Shown here: positions 1-8,382 of the stretch, piece by piece
How positions within the stretch are numbered: the stretch's first letter is position 1
How the letters are laid out: every line of letters begins with the position of its first letter
NCBI RefSeq assembly: GCF_015070855.1
Contig: NZ_JADDIX010000014.1
Location: 1 to 64,000, forward strand
Source: Pseudomonas lopnurensis
GTDB taxonomy: Bacteria > Pseudomonadota > Gammaproteobacteria > Pseudomonadales > Pseudomonadaceae
Direction of reading: 5' to 3'
DNA: 64,000 nucleotides
The notes under the pieces: generated by a model
What the model saw: the letters and a program-made list of their open reading frames with translations, nothing else
Database searches by the model: none
What the model was told of the DNA's origin: nothing
Translations under genes and position numbers: made by a program

Positions 1-723
1 GTGGTCGACTACAACGTCAAGGTTCGCGTCAAGGCGGACGAGTCCGGCGTCGATCTCGCCAACGTCAAGATGTCGATGAACCCCTTCTGCGAAATCGCCG
101 TGGAAGAAGCCGTGCGCCTGAAAGAGAAGGGCGTGGCGAGCGAAATCGTTGTCGTCTCCATCGGTCCGACCGCTGCCCAGGAGCAACTGCGCACCGCGCT
201 GGCACTGGGCGCCGACCGCGCCGTGCTGGTCGAGTCCAGCGAGGAACTGAATTCCCTGGCCGTGGCCAAGTTGCTCAAGGCGGTGGTCGACAAGGAGCAG
301 CCGCAACTGGTCATCCTCGGCAAGCAGGCGATCGACAGCGACAACAACCAGACCGGGCAGATGCTCGGCGCACTGACCGGTTACGCCCAGGGCACCTTCG
401 CCTCGAAGGTGGAAGTGGCGGGCGACAAGGTCAACGTCACTCGCGAAATCGACGGCGGCCTGCAGACCGTTGCGCTGAACCTGCCGGCGATCGTCACCAC
501 CGACCTGCGCCTGAACGAGCCGCGCTACGCCTCGCTGCCGAACATCATGAAGGCCAAGAAGAAGCCGCTGGAAGTGCTGACCCCCGATGCGCTGGGCGTC
601 ACCACCACTTCCACCGTGAAGACCCTGAAAGTCGAAGCGCCGGCCGGCCGCAGCGCCGGCATCAAGGTCAAGTCCGTGGCTGAACTGGTCGAGAAATTGA
701 AGAACGAGGCGAAGGTAATCTAA
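1..723 (+). CDS. etfB: Electron transfer flavoprotein beta subunit, 5' end cut by window
   Basis: This is the small subunit of the EtfAB heterodimer, which passes electrons from acyl-CoA and related flavin dehydrogenases to ETF-ubiquinone oxidoreductase. The visible part is 240 residues, opening with [11 protein letters not shown]. In pseudomonad EtfB these residues follow a short N-terminal stretch of about nine residues, so the true start lies just outside the window and the GTG at position 1 is an internal Val codon. The nucleotide-binding region ([37 protein letters not shown]) and the C-terminal lysine-rich end are complete. The stop codon abuts the etfA start, so the two are co-transcribed. 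Confidence 0.95.
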   Translation: MVDYNVKVRVKADESGVDLANVKMSMNPFCEIAVEEAVRLKEKGVASEIVVVSIGPTAAQEQLRTALALGADRAVLVESSEELNSLAVAKLLKAVVDKEQPQLVILGKQAIDSDNNQTGQMLGALTGYAQGTFASKVEVAGDKVNVTREIDGGLQTVALNLPAIVTTDLRLNEPRYASLPNIMKAKKKPLEVLTPDALGVTTTSTVKTLKVEAPAGRSAGIKVKSVAELVEKLKNEAKVI

Positions 724-1653
724 ATGGCTATCCTGGTTATCGCTGAACACAACAATGCCGTCCTCGCGGCCGCTACTCTGAACACCGTCGCTGCCGCTGC
801 CAAGATCGGCGGAGACATCCACGTGCTGGTGGCCGGTAGCGGCTGCGGCGCCATCGGCGAGGCGGCCGCGCAGATCGAAGGCGTGGCCAAGGTGCTGGTC
901 GCCGACGATGCCGCCTACGCCAACCAACTGCCGGAAAACGTCGCGCCGCTGATCGCCGGCCTGGCATCCAATTACAGCCACGTGCTGGCGGCTGCCACCA
1001 CCAACGGCAAGAACTTCCTGCCGCGCGTCGCCGCCCAGCTGGACGTCGACCAGATTTCCGAAATCATTTCGGTGGAAAGCCCGGACACCTTCAAGCGCCC
1101 GATCTACGCGGGTAACGCCATCGCGACCGTGCAGTCCAGCGCCGCGATCAAGGTCATCACCGTGCGTGCCACCGGCTTCGATGCCGTGAATGCCACCGGT
1201 GGTTCGGCTGTGGTCGAGCAGATCGCCGGCACTGGTGACGCCGGCAAGTCCGCCTTCGTCGGCGAAGAGCTGGCCAAGTCCGACCGTCCCGAACTGACCG
1301 CTGCCAAGATCGTCGTTTCCGGTGGTCGCGGCATGCAGAACGGCGAGAACTTCAAGCACCTGTACTCGCTGGCCGACAAGCTCGGCGCGGCAGTCGGCGC
1401 CTCGCGTGCCGCGGTCGATGCCGGTTTCGTGCCGAACGACATGCAGGTCGGCCAGACCGGCAAGATCGTCGCGCCGCAGCTGTACATCGCGGTCGGTATC
1501 TCCGGTGCCATCCAGCACCTGGCCGGCATGAAGGACTCCAAGGTGATCGTCGCGATCAACAAGGACGAGGAAGCGCCGATCTTCCAGGTGGCCGACTACG
1601 GCCTGGTGGGCGATCTGTTCGAGATCGTGCCGGAGCTGGAAAAAGTCATCTAA
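724..1653 (+). CDS. etfA: Electron transfer flavoprotein alpha subunit
   Basis: Large subunit of EtfAB, 309 residues, normal length for the family. The N-terminal half is the ETF alpha/beta fold. The C-terminal half carries the FAD-binding domain, with [11 protein letters not shown], the GQTGK loop and the family signature region [19 protein letters not shown] followed by [13 protein letters not shown]. The ATG follows the etfB stop without a gap, so translation is coupled. The next gene is convergent (stop at 1709), leaving only 55 bases in which no convincing terminator is visible. Confidence 0.97.
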   Translation: MAILVIAEHNNAVLAAATLNTVAAAAKIGGDIHVLVAGSGCGAIGEAAAQIEGVAKVLVADDAAYANQLPENVAPLIAGLASNYSHVLAAATTNGKNFLPRVAAQLDVDQISEIISVESPDTFKRPIYAGNAIATVQSSAAIKVITVRATGFDAVNATGGSAVVEQIAGTGDAGKSAFVGEELAKSDRPELTAAKIVVSGGRGMQNGENFKHLYSLADKLGAAVGASRAAVDAGFVPNDMQVGQTGKIVAPQLYIAVGISGAIQHLAGMKDSKVIVAINKDEEAPIFQVADYGLVGDLFEIVPELEKVI

Positions 1654-1708
1654 GGGACGCAGCCGCCCCGCGTGGATATACGCGAGGGTGGCATTCAGCA
1701 TTAAAAGG

Positions 1709-3577
1709 TTAGTTGTGTGAACCTTTGCCCGGCATCTTGATGCCGTGCTGATTCACGCGGCGGTACAACGTAGCACGCGAAATCCCGAGCTCCTGGGCGG
1801 CAAGGACCGGCTTCCAGCGATTGCGTACCAGCGTGTCGATCAGCGCCTGACGCTCCGGGCTTCCCGATGTCGTTTCTTCCCCATTCACCGGGGCGCTGAT
1901 AGCGAGCGCCACCGGCAAATCTTCGACACCGATAACCTGGCTGGCGCACACCGCACAGGCATACCGCAGCGCGTGATGCAGCTGACGCATATTGCCCGGC
2001 CAGCTGTAGTTCAACAGCATCTCCAAGGCCGCCTCACTCAGCTCGAAGCGCTCTGCGGACCGCGTGCATTCTTCGTCCAGGAGCTTATTGATCAAGGCCA
2101 GTTTATCGGTGCGCTCGCGCAGTGGCGGAATGTCGAAGCGCGCTCCGCTCAAGCGGAAGTACAGGTCTTCGCGAAAGGTACCTTGCTCGACCAGCATCGC
2201 GAGATCGCGGTGGCTGGCGCACACGACCTGAATGTCGATGGTCTGGCGTCGGGCGGCACCTAACGGCGACACCTCACCTTCGCTCAAGGCCCGTAGCAGG
2301 CGGGTCTGCAGCGTCAGCGGCATGTCGCCGATTTCATCAAGGAATAGCGTGCCGCCATCGGCCTGTTGCAACAAACCCCGCATGCCTTTGCTGGACGCGC
2401 CGGTGAACGCACCGGCGGCATAACCGAAGAGTTCGCTCTCGATCAAAGTCTCCGGTATCGCCGCGCAATTGACGGCTACGAAAGGCTTGTCCTTGCGTTT
2501 GCTGGCGGCATGCAGTTGCAAGGCGAAATGCTCCTTGCCGGCTCCGGTTTCGCCGTGGATCAACACTGGCAGCCCGCGGTCCTTGACGCGCACGGCCAGT
2601 TCAAGGGCTCGGGCGACGGTAGGATCGAGCGCCTCGTTCACCTTGTCGGCCATGGCTACGCGGGCCGTGCGCCGCGGTGCTTTCAGGCGTACGTGCAAAC
2701 CCAGCGCGGGGAGGTAATGAACACTGTCATCGCCGTGAGCAGGAAGGCGTGCCGAGGCGAAGGCTTCCTGGAAGGTATCCGGGATCCGGCCGTGGCGCTG
2801 CAACATCAACCGGCGCGCAGCGGGATTGAGTGCCTGAATCACCCCATCGCCATCCCATGCGAACAGTAGCTGCGGTTGGCTATCGACATAGCCGGGCAGC
2901 GGATGCGCGCGCAAGACCCACAGATCCTGGGTGCTGTACATGAAGTATGCGTTTTCGATCTCGGCGGCGCTTTGGATGACCATCTGACGAATCAGATGCT
3001 GGCTGCGCCTGTCGTCCGGCGAACGAATGGCGGATACGTCCAGGACGGCGAAAAGCTCGCCGGAGGGGGAAAAGACCGGGGCGGCAGAGCAGGTGTTGCC
3101 GATGAACGCCGCGCGAAAGTGATCCTGCTTGTGCACGGTGATCGGCTGCTTATCGATCAGGACGGCACATACGGCGGTGGTGCCTTCTTCTCTCTCCGTC
3201 CAGCACGTGCCCAGATCGATGCCTGCACGGCGATACTCGCCGCGGATGGTTGAATCGATGCAGTAATCGACGGTACACCCCAAGGTGTCGGTGAGCATCA
3301 CGCAATAATCGGCGTCGCGCACCCGATGGTGTAGACGACCAATCTCATCGCCTGCCAGGCGCAGGAAATCATCGATCCGTTCGCGGTGTTCCTTGAGCTG
3401 ATGTGCTTCGAGGACTCGTGGGCCCTGCAGCGAGCCCGGGTCGAGTTGGTGGTGCTGCACCGAACGGCGCCAGGAGTCGAGGATGCTGCTCGGAACGGGA
3501 AGCGTCGGTGCGCTTTGGGCAGTGCGTAGCACTCTGCTCACGTGTTCCACATGAGCCTTCGAGTAACCAGAGGACAT
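1709..3577 (-). CDS. Sigma-54-dependent activator, AcoR-like (GAF, AAA+, Fis HTH)
   Basis: A 622-residue bacterial enhancer-binding protein. An N-terminal GAF-like sensory region (about residues 60-215) is followed by a PAS-like stretch (about 225-300) and the AAA+ domain, with Walker A GETGAGKE (342-349), the sigma-54 contact motif GAFTGA (389-394) and Walker B LFLDE (411-415). A Fis-type helix-turn-helix closes the protein (about 576-612, AAQELGISRATLYRRV). The architecture matches AcoR-type regulators of acetoin, alcohol and ketone catabolism. It is divergent from the SDR/monooxygenase genes. A good -24/-12 promoter and two palindromes lie in the shared intergenic region, so it very probably activates that cluster. 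The inducer is not predictable, although the BudC-like enzyme in the cluster makes a vicinal diol or ketone plausible. Confidence 0.93.
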   Translation of the reverse strand: MSSGYSKAHVEHVSRVLRTAQSAPTLPVPSSILDSWRRSVQHHQLDPGSLQGPRVLEAHQLKEHRERIDDFLRLAGDEIGRLHHRVRDADYCVMLTDTLGCTVDYCIDSTIRGEYRRAGIDLGTCWTEREEGTTAVCAVLIDKQPITVHKQDHFRAAFIGNTCSAAPVFSPSGELFAVLDVSAIRSPDDRRSQHLIRQMVIQSAAEIENAYFMYSTQDLWVLRAHPLPGYVDSQPQLLFAWDGDGVIQALNPAARRLMLQRHGRIPDTFQEAFASARLPAHGDDSVHYLPALGLHVRLKAPRRTARVAMADKVNEALDPTVARALELAVRVKDRGLPVLIHGETGAGKEHFALQLHAASKRKDKPFVAVNCAAIPETLIESELFGYAAGAFTGASSKGMRGLLQQADGGTLFLDEIGDMPLTLQTRLLRALSEGEVSPLGAARRQTIDIQVVCASHRDLAMLVEQGTFREDLYFRLSGARFDIPPLRERTDKLALINKLLDEECTRSAERFELSEAALEMLLNYSWPGNMRQLHHALRYACAVCASQVIGVEDLPVALAISAPVNGEETTSGSPERQALIDTLVRNRWKPVLAAQELGISRATLYRRVNQHGIKMPGKGSHN

Positions 3578-3668
3578 GGTACCTCCGCATGGTCAATTCT
3601 AATTTTTGTACGGCCATTTAATGCATGTTGCCCCCTGTCCACAAGCTGAATCGATTGGCGGGTGCGGT

Positions 3669-3687
3669 GTGAGACATAACGTCTCAC
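3669..3687. promoter_or_regulatory. Upstream activator palindrome 1
   Basis: Perfect 7-5-7 inverted repeat GTGAGACATAACGTCTCAC about 120 bases upstream of the -24/-12 promoter. A close copy follows 43 bases downstream, the spacing expected of paired enhancer sites for a sigma-54 activator. Its assignment to the regulator encoded at 1709-3577 is inferred from position. Confidence 0.7.
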
Positions 3688-3711
3688 GCGTCTCTCCGGG
3701 TCTCGCTCACA

Positions 3712-3730
3712 GGGAGACATAACGTCTTGA
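3712..3730. promoter_or_regulatory. Upstream activator palindrome 2
   Basis: Second, imperfect copy of the same palindrome, sharing the core GAGACATAACGTCTT and the same ATAAC spacer. Start-to-start distance from copy 1 is 43 bases, close to four helical turns, so both would face the same side of the DNA. It lies about 80 bases upstream of the sigma-54 promoter. Confidence 0.65.
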
Positions 3731-3807
3731 TCAGCTGCGCCGGAGCGCTACTGCTTTGTATCCATGAACCGCTCTGGTTCGGTGCTTTCAGCCGGTATTC
3801 CGGATAT

Positions 3808-3823
3808 TGGCATCAGGTTTGCT
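3808..3823 (+). promoter_or_regulatory. Sigma-54 (-24/-12) promoter
   Basis: TGGCATCAGGTTTGCT matches the consensus TGGCAC-N5-TTGCW in all but one informative position, with the required ten bases between the GG and GC elements. It ends 63 bases before the SDR start at 3887 and reads toward the catabolic cluster. Together with the divergent enhancer-binding protein and the paired palindromes, it forms a complete sigma-54 control region. Confidence 0.8.
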
Positions 3824-3886
3824 CCAGCCTGTCTCAGCGAACCGCCGCAAGCGGTCGCATTCAACAACAATAATTAGAGGCATCTC

Positions 3887-4687
3887 ATGAGCGAATCTAT
3901 TGCTGTCGATTTCTCCCTGGTCGGCAAGGTTGCCCTGGTCACTGGCGCTGGCCGCGGTATCGGACAAGGTATCGCCTTAAGCCTGGCCAAAGCCGGCACC
4001 GATCTGGTAGTCGCCGACTATGACCTCGGCATCGCTGAAGAAGCTGCCGCCAAGGTCCGTGCCCTGGGCCGCCGCGCCATTGCCTTGCAGGTGGACGTAA
4101 GCCAACCCGACAGCGTTGGGGCAATGGTCGAGCAGGTACGCGAGCACTACGGCCGCCTGGATGTCGCCGTCAACAACGCGGGCGTAGTGAGTTTGGGTAA
4201 GGTCGACGAGCTGCCAGTCAGCGAGTGGGACCGCATCATGAACATCAATGCGCGCGGCGTATTCCTCTGTTGCCAGGCTGAGCTGCGGCTGATGCGTGAG
4301 CACAGGTTCGGTCGCATCATCAATCTGGCCTCGATCGCCGGCAAGGTCGGCTTCCCGGACCTGTCGCACTACAGCGCATCCAAGTTCGCGGTCATCGGTT
4401 TTTCCAACGCTTTCGCCAAAGAAGTCGCCCGTGAAGGCATCACGGTCAACGCGCTGTGCCCCGGTGTCGTGGGTACCGGCATGTGGCGCGGTGACGAGGG
4501 GCTGTCCAGCCGTTGGGCTGAGCCGGGTGAAACCGAGGAGCAATCCTGGGAGCGGCATCAGGCGGCCCTGTTGCCGCAAGGCGAAGCGCAAACCGTCGAG
4601 GACATGGGCCAGTTGGCCGTTTACCTCGCCTGTGCACCTCATGTCACAGGCCAGGCAATCGCGGTAGATGGCGGCTTCTCGCTGTAA
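3887..4687 (+). CDS. SDR-family NAD(P)-dependent oxidoreductase
   Basis: A 266-residue classical short-chain dehydrogenase. The nucleotide-binding motif TGAGRGIG is at residues 19-26, NNAG at 96-99, and the catalytic Ser149, Tyr162 and Lys166 (YSASK) are all present. It is the first gene after the sigma-54 promoter and lies 161 bases before the Baeyer-Villiger monooxygenase. In ketone pathways such an enzyme oxidises a secondary alcohol to the ketone used by the monooxygenase. That role is inferred from context, because SDR sequence alone does not fix substrate. The ATG is preceded by AATTAGAGGC, an acceptable ribosome-binding site. Confidence 0.9.
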   Translation: MSESIAVDFSLVGKVALVTGAGRGIGQGIALSLAKAGTDLVVADYDLGIAEEAAAKVRALGRRAIALQVDVSQPDSVGAMVEQVREHYGRLDVAVNNAGVVSLGKVDELPVSEWDRIMNINARGVFLCCQAELRLMREHRFGRIINLASIAGKVGFPDLSHYSASKFAVIGFSNAFAKEVAREGITVNALCPGVVGTGMWRGDEGLSSRWAEPGETEEQSWERHQAALLPQGEAQTVEDMGQLAVYLACAPHVTGQAIAVDGGFSL

Positions 4688-4848
4688 GTACGAGCGGAGC
4701 GGGTCGGACTGATCCGCTCACTTCAACCATCGAGTTCCAAAGGTCCCCGGCCCAGTGTTCGGGGAGACGCTACCGGCTTGCCTGGATATTCCGTTAGCGA
4801 GCCCGCGTAGCAAGGATTTCAGGCGCACCGATCACTCAGGAGAACACA

Positions 4849-6519
4849 ATGACAACTACCGTTCTGGCTAAACGCTCCGTTGGCACCAGCGTGACCAATT
4901 TCGACGCGATCATCATTGGTGCCGGTTTCGGCGGCATCTACATGCTGAAGAAGCTGCGCGACGAACTGGGCCTGACGGTCCGGGCCTTCGACAAGGCTGG
5001 CGGCATAGGCGGCACCTGGTTCTGGAATCGTTACCCGGGCGCCTTGTCCGATAGCGAAACCTTCGTGTACTGCTTCTCGTGGGACCGCGAGCTTTGCCAG
5101 GAGTGGGACATCACCACGCGCTACGTCGACCAGCCGCAGATCCTGTCCTACCTGAACCACGCGGTTGATCGCCACGACCTGCGCAAGGATATCCAACTGG
5201 AAACGGCGATCACCTCGGCCGTGTTCGATGAACAAACCAACCGCTGGTCCGTCACCACCGACGATGGTCATCGGTACAGCGCCAAGTACCTGGTCACCGC
5301 GCTTGGCCTGCTGTCGGCCACCAACGTGCCGAAGATCAAGGGGATGGAGCAGTTCAAGGGCAAGATGTACCACACCGCCAATTGGCCGGCCGATGCCGTC
5401 CTGGAAGGCAAGCGCGTCGGCGTGATAGGCACGGGCTCGACCGGATGCCAGGTGATTACCGCCATTGCGCCAACCGTCGACCATCTCACCGTGTTCCAGC
5501 GCTCCGCGCAGTACACCGTCCCAGTGGGCAACGGTCCGGTGAGCCGCGAGTACGTCGATGACATCAAGCGTAATTACGATGCGATCTGGCAACAGGTCCG
5601 CTCGTCTCGCCTGGCGTTTGGTTTCGAAGAAAGCGATATCCCCACGATGAGCGTGTCGCCGGAAGAGCGTAAACAGATCTTCCAGCGTGCCTGGGACGGC
5701 GGCGGCGGATTCCGCTTCATGTTCCAGACCTTCAACGACATCGCCACCGACGAACAAGCCAATCGGGCCGCCCAGGATTTCATACGCGAGAAAATCGCTG
5801 AAATCGTCAAGGATCCGGAAACGGCGCGCAAGCTGATGCCGCGCGACCTCTATGCGAAACGTCCGCTGTGCGACAGTGGCTATTACGCCACCTTCAACCG
5901 TCCGAATGTCTCCCTGGTGGACGTCAAAGCCAACCCGATCAAGGAAATCACCGCAGCGGGCATTCGTACCGCCGACGGCGTGGAGCACGCGCTGGATGTA
6001 CTGATATTCGCCACCGGTTTCGACGCAGTGGACGGCAACTACAAACGCATCGATATCCGCGGCCGGAATGACGTCAGCATCAAGGATCACTGGAGCGAAG
6101 GGCCGTCCAGCTACCTGTCGGTGGCCACCGCCAACTTCCCCAACATGTTCATGATTCTGGGCCCGAACGGTCCGTTCACCAACCTGCCACCCACCATCGA
6201 AACAGAGGTGGAGTGGGTATCCGACATGATCGGTTTCATGGAAGCAAAGGAGCTGGCCTGCATGGAGCCCGACGCCGAAAGCGAACGCCAGTGGGGCGTG
6301 ACCTGCCGTGAGATCGCCGACCAGACGCTGTTCGCCAAGGCCGATTCCTGGATCTTCGGCGCCAACATTCCTGGCAAGACCAACTCCGTCTACTTCTACA
6401 TGGGCGGTTTGGGCCCGTTTAGAGACATTCTCGCGTCAGTCCAGAACGAAGGCTATCGAGGCTTCAAGTTCACGAGCCTGAGCCCGTCCGGTAGCTACGC
6501 CCAAAAAGCCCAGCATTGA
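4849..6519 (+). CDS. Baeyer-Villiger monooxygenase, cyclohexanone monooxygenase-like
   Basis: A 556-residue type I flavin-dependent Baeyer-Villiger monooxygenase, which inserts an oxygen next to a ketone carbonyl using FAD, NADPH and O2. It carries the FAD Rossmann motif GAGFGG (residues 24-29), the diagnostic fingerprint FKGKMYHTANWP (169-180, FxGxxxHxxxWP), a second Rossmann motif GTGSTG and the ATGFDAVDG segment. Many stretches closely follow Acinetobacter cyclohexanone monooxygenase from memory, for example KRPLCDSGYY, LGPNGPFTNLPP and SWIFGANIPGK. The true substrate could be a cyclic or short linear ketone. A strong AGGAG site precedes the ATG. No lactone hydrolase or esterase is encoded nearby, unlike the classical chn clusters. 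Confidence 0.94.
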   Translation: MTTTVLAKRSVGTSVTNFDAIIIGAGFGGIYMLKKLRDELGLTVRAFDKAGGIGGTWFWNRYPGALSDSETFVYCFSWDRELCQEWDITTRYVDQPQILSYLNHAVDRHDLRKDIQLETAITSAVFDEQTNRWSVTTDDGHRYSAKYLVTALGLLSATNVPKIKGMEQFKGKMYHTANWPADAVLEGKRVGVIGTGSTGCQVITAIAPTVDHLTVFQRSAQYTVPVGNGPVSREYVDDIKRNYDAIWQQVRSSRLAFGFEESDIPTMSVSPEERKQIFQRAWDGGGGFRFMFQTFNDIATDEQANRAAQDFIREKIAEIVKDPETARKLMPRDLYAKRPLCDSGYYATFNRPNVSLVDVKANPIKEITAAGIRTADGVEHALDVLIFATGFDAVDGNYKRIDIRGRNDVSIKDHWSEGPSSYLSVATANFPNMFMILGPNGPFTNLPPTIETEVEWVSDMIGFMEAKELACMEPDAESERQWGVTCREIADQTLFAKADSWIFGANIPGKTNSVYFYMGGLGPFRDILASVQNEGYRGFKFTSLSPSGSYAQKAQH

Positions 6520-6592
6520 CCGTAATGTTGTTCACTTTGCTGAGGGCAGCCCAGGAACCCTTTGGCTTTTTGCGGGGCTTGCAAGCCTGAAT

Positions 6593-6665
6593 TCGCCGCG
6601 AGGGCGCGCCTCCCACGGGGCTCGGTGGGCAACGTCGCTTTGTGGGAGGCCCGACCTCGGGGCGA
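6593..6665. repeat. REP-type inverted pair (REPIN/BIME-like)
   Basis: Two 24-base arms, at 6593-6616 and 6642-6665, are inverted copies with 21 of 24 positions matching. Each contains the CTCCCAC/GTGGGAG and CGAGG core typical of Pseudomonas REP elements. The pair occupies most of the 281-base gap between the monooxygenase and the aldehyde dehydrogenase. It could form a hairpin in the transcript and so affect expression of the downstream genes. Confidence 0.75.
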
Positions 6666-6800
6666 GCTTGCCTAAGTGAACAGCATTACAGCATTGACCG
6701 GAACATCAACGCGAAGAAAGCGCACTCGCTGCCGCCTCGCGAGGGCGAGTGCGTTCGTACGGCACCCGTGAGGCGCCGCATATCCGACGGAGAACATGCA

Positions 6801-8249
6801 GTGAACCTGAAAAAAACCGAACTGTTTCGTCAGCATGCCTATATCGACGGCAAGTGGATCGGTGCCGACAGTGCCGCCACCATCACTGTCGTCAACCCAT
6901 CGACCGGCGCAGTCATTGGCCATGTTCCGCGCATGGGCGGGGCGGAAACCCGTCGCGCCATTGAAGCCGCCGATCGTGCCCTGCCTGCCTGGCGCGCCCT
7001 CTCGGCAAAAGAGCGGGCCATCGCATTACGCCGCTGGTACGAGCTGATCATCGAAAACCAGGATGACCTGGCCCGCATCATGACCCTCGAACAGGGCAAG
7101 CCCCTTGCCGAAGCGCGTGGTGAAATCGTCTTTGCGGCTTCCTATATCGAGTGGTATGCGGAGGAGGGCAAGCGCATCTACGGCGATGTGATCCCCGGTT
7201 CGGCAGACAAGCGTTTGTTGGTACTCAAGCAACCCGTGGGTGTGTGCGCCGCTATTACGCCGTGGAACTTCCCCAGCGCGATGATTACCCGCAAGGCAGG
7301 CCCGGCGTTGGCCGCGGGTTGCACCATGGTAATCAAGCCGGCTTCGCAAACGCCCTTTTCGGCGCTGGCCTTGGTGGAGCTTGCCGAGCAAGCCGGTATT
7401 CCGAAAGGTGTGCTGTCGGTAGTGACCGGCTCGGCCGCCGAGATTGCCGAAGAGCTGAGCAGCAACCCGGTGGTCCGCAAGATCTCCTTCACCGGCTCTA
7501 CCGAGATTGGCCGCACGATCATGGAGAAGTGCGCCCATGACATCAAGAAAATATCCCTCGAGCTCGGTGGCAATGCGCCGTTCATCGTCTTCGAGGATGC
7601 CGATCTGGACGCCGCCGTAGAGGGTGCTCTTGCCTCTAAATTTCGCAACGCCGGCCAGACCTGCGTATGTGCGAATCGCCTGTACGTTCACGACAAGGTC
7701 TACGACGCGTTCGTCGACAAGCTGGCCGCAGCAGTGGGCAGTTTAAGACTCGGAGATGGCATGACCGAGGGCACCACCATTGGCCCGCTGATCGATGAGA
7801 AGGCGGTTGCCAAGGTTCGCGAGCATATCGAGGACGCCATCGAGAAGGGGGCCAAGGTGCTGGCGGGCGGTGCTGCGAATCATCTAGGAGGCAACTTTTT
7901 CCAGCCGACGATCCTGGTCGACGTGCCGGATAACGCTCGCGTATCGAAAGAGGAAACCTTCGGTCCCCTGGCCCCGGTGTTCCGCTTCTTCGATGACGCC
8001 GAAGTCATCCGCAAGGCCAACGATACCGAGTTCGGGCTGGCCGCCTACTTCTATGCGAGCGATCTGGGGCGCGTTTTCCGCGTCGGCGAGGCGTTGGAGT
8101 ACGGCATCGTCGGCGTGAATACCGGAATCATCAGCTCCGAGGCGGCGCCCTTTGGCGGCATCAAGGCGTCCGGCGTTGGGCGCGAGGGTTCCAAGTACGG
8201 GATCGAGGACTACCTCGAAATCAAATACCTGTGCCTGGCTGGAGTCTAG
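6801..8249 (+). CDS. NAD(P)-dependent aldehyde dehydrogenase, GabD-like
   Basis: A 482-residue aldehyde dehydrogenase of the succinate-semialdehyde dehydrogenase (GabD) type. Catalytic Glu254 (ELGGN) and Cys288 (GQTCVCANR) are present, as is the NAD(P)-binding region TPWNFP through the FTGST motif. The start is a GTG with GGAG eight bases upstream, giving the usual GabD length. A longer in-frame ATG at 6642 would run through the REP hairpin and add 53 unlikely residues. Within the cluster it would oxidise an aldehyde released after ester or lactone cleavage and alcohol oxidation, comparable to the adipate or semialdehyde step of the cyclohexanol route. The physiological aldehyde is unknown. 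Confidence 0.92.
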   Translation: MNLKKTELFRQHAYIDGKWIGADSAATITVVNPSTGAVIGHVPRMGGAETRRAIEAADRALPAWRALSAKERAIALRRWYELIIENQDDLARIMTLEQGKPLAEARGEIVFAASYIEWYAEEGKRIYGDVIPGSADKRLLVLKQPVGVCAAITPWNFPSAMITRKAGPALAAGCTMVIKPASQTPFSALALVELAEQAGIPKGVLSVVTGSAAEIAEELSSNPVVRKISFTGSTEIGRTIMEKCAHDIKKISLELGGNAPFIVFEDADLDAAVEGALASKFRNAGQTCVCANRLYVHDKVYDAFVDKLAAAVGSLRLGDGMTEGTTIGPLIDEKAVAKVREHIEDAIEKGAKVLAGGAANHLGGNFFQPTILVDVPDNARVSKEETFGPLAPVFRFFDDAEVIRKANDTEFGLAAYFYASDLGRVFRVGEALEYGIVGVNTGIISSEAAPFGGIKASGVGREGSKYGIEDYLEIKYLCLAGV

Positions 8250-8382
8250 CGGGCTTGGCTGGGCATCGAGGTCGGGCCACGCTCGACCGGTATTGATCGC
8301 TACTGCTTCCCGGCCCGCAACGGCGCTGCCCTGCGGGCTGGATAACGCTGTGTCGTGACCATAACAACAAGGACCAATCGAC

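Noticed and set aside
4688-4848. Second sigma-54 promoter directly before the monooxygenase
   Set aside because: No GG-N10-GC element with acceptable flanks was found in this gap.
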